Assembly: GCA_052139695.1 (NCBI GenBank) | Contig: JBKQWF010000094.1 | Coordinates: forward strand, 1 to 64,000 | Length of the DNA stretch: 64,000 bases | Direction: 5' to 3' | From: PLGF01 sp052139695 | GTDB lineage: Bacteria; Verrucomicrobiota; Verrucomicrobiia; Limisphaerales; Palsa-1400 | Shown here: positions 60,743 through 64,000 of the stretch, piece after piece | How the letters are laid out: each line of letters opens with the position of its first letter | How positions within the stretch are numbered: the first letter of the stretch is position 1 | Notes under the pieces: generated by a model | The model's input: only the letters and a program-made list of their open reading frames with translations | Told to the model about the DNA's origin: nothing | Databases searched by the model: none | Made by a program: the position numbers and the translations under genes

Positions 60743-62034
60743 AATGCGTTCTTGACAGTAAGAATGGTGTAATTGCGTTTGCCCTTGCGCAACAGAAGAT
60801 GCCGGCCAAAGAGCAAATCACTCGCCGTCACGTTGCGCCGCGCGGCGGCCTCCCGCACATTGTTGACATAGACCCCTCCCCCTTCGATGTCCTTTCGCGC
60901 CTGTCCTTTCGAGGGACAAAGGCCGGAGTCCACCAACAGTTCGACCAGCGGAGCCCCAGCGCCTTCCAGCATGGTTTTGGCGATTTCGCGTGTCGGCACT
61001 TCGCCGGCAATTTCGCGAAAGGTTTCCTCGGCGATGCCGCTCAAATCGCCGCCGAAGAGAATTTCGCTCGCCCGCACGGCTTCAGCGGTGGCGGCGGGGC
61101 CATGCACCAGCTCGGTCATGGCCTTGGCGAGCGCTTTATGGGCCACGCGCGCTTCGGGACGGGCTTCATGTTGCGCCGCCAGGGCCGCGATTTCCTCCTG
61201 GTTCAGGAAGGTAAAAAAGTTGAGGTACCGCCGCACGTCGCGGTCGTCCGTCTGGACCCAGAATTGGTAGAAGCGATAGACGCTGGTTTTTTTTGCATCC
61301 ACCCAGATGGCGCCGGCGGCGGTCTTGCCAAATTTGCTCCCGTCGCTGTTGAGGATCAGCGGCAAGGTCAATCCGAAAACCCGCGCGGCCAGTTTCTTGC
61401 GAGTCAAATCAATTCCTGCGGTAATGTTGCCCCACTGGTCGGAGCCGCCAATCTGCAACTCGCACCGCAGCTCCTTGCGCAGATGATAAAAATCGAAGGC
61501 CTGGAGCAGCATGTAGCTGAATTCGGTGAAACTGATCCCGGTCTCGCGGTCCTCCATCCGCGCCCGCACGCTCTCCTTTCCCATCATTTGGTTGACGGAG
61601 AAATGCTTGCCGATGTCGCGCAAAAAATCCAAAAAACTGACCGACGCGGTCCATTCGGCGTTATCCACCAGGCGGGCCGGGTTGGCGGCGCAGTCGAAAT
61701 CGAGCAGCCGCCGCATTTGCTCCTTCACGCAGGCGATGTTGTGCGCCAGCGTTTCGGGCGTGAGCAACTGCCGCTCGGTGGCGCGCCCGCTCGGATCGCC
61801 GACCAAACCGGTGGCGCCGCCCGCGACCGCGATGGGATGATGGCCCAGCGATTGAAAACGCCGCAACGCCAGCAGCGGCACCAGATTGCCCACGTGCAGG
61901 CTGTCAGCGGTCGGGTCAAAGCCGGCGTAAAGCACGATGGGACCCGAGGCCAGCCGCTGGCGCAAGTCCGGCGCTTCGGTGCAATCGGCCACCAATCCCC
62001 GCCATTCCAATTCCTCGAAAATGCTCATTGTCAA
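60739..62034 (-). CDS. tyrS: tyrosine--tRNA ligase
   Basis: The 431-residue protein has the class I signatures 'YAGFDPTADSLHVGNLVPLL' (HVGN) and 'GSKFGKTAAGAIWVD' (the KMSKS equivalent of TyrS), 'GGSDQWGNITAGIDLTRKK' for tyrosine recognition and a C-terminal S4-like RNA-binding domain ('RKDIEGGGVYVNNVREA'). It charges tRNA-Tyr. It overlaps both purM (four bases) and the lactonase gene (four bases), indicating translational coupling. Confidence 0.95.
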   Translation of the reverse strand: MTMSIFEELEWRGLVADCTEAPDLRQRLASGPIVLYAGFDPTADSLHVGNLVPLLALRRFQSLGHHPIAVAGGATGLVGDPSGRATERQLLTPETLAHNIACVKEQMRRLLDFDCAANPARLVDNAEWTASVSFLDFLRDIGKHFSVNQMMGKESVRARMEDRETGISFTEFSYMLLQAFDFYHLRKELRCELQIGGSDQWGNITAGIDLTRKKLAARVFGLTLPLILNSDGSKFGKTAAGAIWVDAKKTSVYRFYQFWVQTDDRDVRRYLNFFTFLNQEEIAALAAQHEARPEARVAHKALAKAMTELVHGPAATAEAVRASEILFGGDLSGIAEETFREIAGEVPTREIAKTMLEGAGAPLVELLVDSGLCPSKGQARKDIEGGGVYVNNVREAAARRNVTASDLLFGRHLLLRKGKRNYTILTVKNAL

Positions 62035-63086
62035 ACAATTTTTACCACACCGCGTCCCCGCGCGATTTCACCAACGACCCAGGCGCGCGCTTTTTGGGCG
62101 CGCACAAATCGGAGCACGGCTCCCGCGGCGTCCGCGGCCACAATCATGACCATGCCTATGCCCATGTTAAACACCTGGTATAGCTCGGCCTCGGCGATCT
62201 GGCCTTCACGGGCCAGCACTTGGAAAATAGGCGGGACCTCCCAGGACCCTTTTCGGATCAAGGCGTCGCAATTCTTCGGCAGGACGCGCGGGATATTGTC
62301 GATGAACCCGCCGCCGGTAATGTGGGCCAGCCCTTTAACTACTCTCCGGCGAGGCGCAGGGCGATTAAACTTCTTCAAAGCGCCGCGAAGCAGCGGGCCA
62401 TAGCTGAGGTGGACTTTGAGCAGTTCCCGGCCGACGCTGCCGCGCAATTCGGGCAGGACCTGGCGCGGCTCCAGCTTCATTTGCTCGAAGAAAATTTTTC
62501 GCGCCAGCGAGTACCCGTTGGTATGCAAGCCGCTCGAAGCCAGCCCGATGATCGCATCGCCGGTCCGAATGCTCTTGCCGTCCAGAATCTCCGATTTCTC
62601 CACCACGCCGATGATGGTGCCGCTGACGTCATATTCGCCATTTTGATAGAAGCCGGGCATCTGGGCGGTTTCACCGCCGAGGAGCGCGCAATGGTTTTCC
62701 GCGCAGGCCCGGGCGAATCCGCTGATCAACTGGCGAAAAACCCGCGGCTGCAATTTGCCGGTGCCGATATAATCGAGGAAAAAAAGCGGCTCGGCGCCCA
62801 GGACGGCAATATCGTTGACGCAATGGTTGACAAGGTCCTGGCCAACGGTGTCGTGGCGATCGAGGGCAAAGGCGATTTTGAGCTTGGTTCCCACGCCGTC
62901 GGTGCTGGCAACCAGCACGGCCTGGCGGAATTTTTTGGTTTGCAGGGCAAAAAGACCGCCGAAGCCGCCCACTTTGCCCAGAACCTCAGGGCGATGGGTG
63001 GCAGCCAGCAACCGGGGCAAAGTGGATTTGACCTGGTTGCCCAAGTCGATGTCCACCCCTGCCTCCGCATAAGCTTTCTTCTTCAC
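62031..63086 (-). CDS. purM: phosphoribosylformylglycinamidine cyclo-ligase
   Basis: The 351-residue protein has 'YAEAGVDIDLGNQVKS', 'LVASTDGVGTKLKIAF', 'VNDIAVLGAEPLFFLDYIGT', 'LLGGETAQMPGFYQNGEYDV', 'GLASSGLHTNGYSLARKI' and 'HITGGGFIDNIPRVLP', all conserved in AIR synthetase. It catalyses the fifth step of purine synthesis. It is the first gene of the purM-tyrS-lactonase chain; its stop overlaps the tyrS start. Confidence 0.95.
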   Translation of the reverse strand: MKKKAYAEAGVDIDLGNQVKSTLPRLLAATHRPEVLGKVGGFGGLFALQTKKFRQAVLVASTDGVGTKLKIAFALDRHDTVGQDLVNHCVNDIAVLGAEPLFFLDYIGTGKLQPRVFRQLISGFARACAENHCALLGGETAQMPGFYQNGEYDVSGTIIGVVEKSEILDGKSIRTGDAIIGLASSGLHTNGYSLARKIFFEQMKLEPRQVLPELRGSVGRELLKVHLSYGPLLRGALKKFNRPAPRRRVVKGLAHITGGGFIDNIPRVLPKNCDALIRKGSWEVPPIFQVLAREGQIAEAELYQVFNMGIGMVMIVAADAAGAVLRFVRAQKARAWVVGEIARGRGVVKIV

Positions 63087-63544
63087 GTGCGGCGCAACTT
63101 ATCCGCCAGGGGTTGGCGTGACAAGCAGAATGGCGGTTGTGGAGGCAACACGTTGTCCATCGGACGGCACAGGGCGATTGGTCGAACCAGAGATTTTTCA
63201 CCAACCCCAGGAACGCAATGTTCTCCATAACCCATCCCAGAACGCCTTGAATGGTCCTCGCTGCCGATCATTTGTCCGGCGACAAAGAAAGGCTGGGTTG
63301 GCGGCGTAATCGGAGCTCATTAGTGAATTCGGTTCAGGTTTGCAACCCCCCGGGCACCGAACCGTTGTTCATCGACAAAAGGCTGACTTTAAAAGTTTAC
63401 ATCGCCAAATAGAATTCGTATTATCCCCTCAAAGGGATACGACTGCTCGGGTTCTTATGCTTGTCGGTTGGACGGAAGTTCCTGCGGGGATCTTCATGTC
63501 GAAAGCAGATGGCGCATGGTCCGCTACTAAATATTAGCCATGAT
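63087..63544. other. 458-base intergenic stretch before the last gene
   Basis: No gene is supported on either strand. It should contain the promoters of purM (minus) and of the last gene (plus); no clear hexamer pair is visible to me. Confidence 0.4.
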
Positions 63545-64000
63545 ATGAATGATGAGGCAAATCAACAATCGCTAACGCCGATGGGCGACTTTGAGGCCCT
63601 TAAACTGATCATTGACTGCCTAAAACCGCTCGACGATGACGAAAAAATTCGCCTCCTGAAGAGCGCAATCACGTTCCTTCGTCTTGATCTTTGGTTCGGT
63701 GGCCCGCGATCCACTCTCGCCCAGCCGAGTTTCACCCCCACGAGTTCCGACCAACCGATATCCGACTTTTCGACGCGAACGGAGATGTCGCCAAAGCAGT
63801 TTTTGAATGAGAAGCGGCCAGCCAATGACATCGAGCGCATAGCCTGTCTTGCATATTACCTAACGCACTTCCGAAACTTAGCAGAGTTCAAGACTTTGGA
63901 CCTTTCAAAGCTGAATACTGAAGCTGCGCAGCCAAAGTTTTCAAATCCAGCCGTCCCGGTGCAAAATGCCACTCAACGCAACTTTCTGGTGGCTACATCC
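63545..64000 (+). CDS. hypothetical protein, partial at the window end
   Basis: The frame starts at ATG 63545 and stays open for 152 codons to the window edge. An acidic N-terminal helix ('FEALKLIIDCLKPLDDDEKI') and a Ser/Thr/Pro linker lead to 'NDIERIACLAYYLTHFRNLA' and 'TLDLSKLNTEAAQPKFSN', which I recall from a widespread uncharacterised family and which reads like a winged-helix-type module. The 3' end lies outside the window, so neither length nor function can be judged. Confidence 0.75.
   Translation, partial: MNDEANQQSLTPMGDFEALKLIIDCLKPLDDDEKIRLLKSAITFLRLDLWFGGPRSTLAQPSFTPTSSDQPISDFSTRTEMSPKQFLNEKRPANDIERIACLAYYLTHFRNLAEFKTLDLSKLNTEAAQPKFSNPAVPVQNATQRNFLVATS

Noticed and set aside
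60799..62403. A 534-codon open frame antisense to tyrS and purM
   Set aside because: It runs opposite to two clear housekeeping genes and has no recognisable domain; high GC content at codon positions explains the long antisense frame.

Overview
The window most likely comes from a Verrucomicrobiota genome of the Pedosphaera/Limisphaerales type. Three things point that way: two type II pseudopilin-like genes with the near-identical GFTLIELLVVIAIIAILAS start, many secreted enzymes for complex glycans (GH2-, GH127-, GH38- and GH172-like) alongside Tat-exported TIM-barrel proteins, and an abundance of GC-rich palindromic intergenic repeats. The taxonomy is inferred from gene content only.

Region 1 (1 to about 12.2 kb) is the right-hand part of an integrated mobile element. 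It carries a RadC/JAB protein, an ArdC-like antirestriction protein, several small overlapping ORFs, a large conjugation-type VirD4/TraG/HerA-like ATPase, a DUF6788 protein, an XRE regulator and a large serine recombinase at the edge. Just past the recombinase lies the 3' end of a Wza-like polysaccharide export gene, so the element may have integrated into that gene. One cargo gene pair (4401-5576) is a single reading frame interrupted by an amber codon.

Region 2 (12.5-19.3 kb) holds DUF2934, DUF883 and M42 peptidase genes, an alkylation-repair pair (ogt and an Ada-AlkA fusion), and then a restriction-modification graveyard. The graveyard has a BglII/BstYI-family nuclease broken by an 11-bp tandem duplication, an intact MT-A70 adenine methyltransferase, the tail of a second methyltransferase, an internally deleted second BglII-family nuclease, and a frameshifted CPBP protease.

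Region 3 (19.5-38 kb, almost all on the minus strand) has a LOG/M16 peptidase/PabB/isomerase operon and a lipoprotein. A six-gene chain follows: a C5 methyltransferase, an Eco29kI-like GIY-YIG nuclease and a Vsr repair nuclease, joined by short overlaps to a YidR-like (DUF3748) protein and a secreted glycosidase-like protein, with a HhH membrane protein just downstream. Beyond it are a GH2 enzyme and a DegT aminotransferase. At 38.07-38.34 kb there is a MITE-like element with 33-bp inverted repeats.

Region 4 (38.4-64 kb) contains a DEAD-box helicase, a PQQ-propeller protein with inserted EF hands, a plus-strand glycan-degradation cluster (Tat protein, GH127, DUF4832, GH38, large M16 peptidase), two pseudopilins, an ECF sigma/anti-sigma pair, GH172 and SEC-C/DUF1186 genes, a hydroxypyruvate-isomerase-like protein, an overlapping purM-tyrS-lactonase operon, and a gene cut by the window end.

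At least three families of dispersed palindromic repeats run through the chromosomal part. One copy has been absorbed in frame into the signal-peptide region of the GH2 enzyme.
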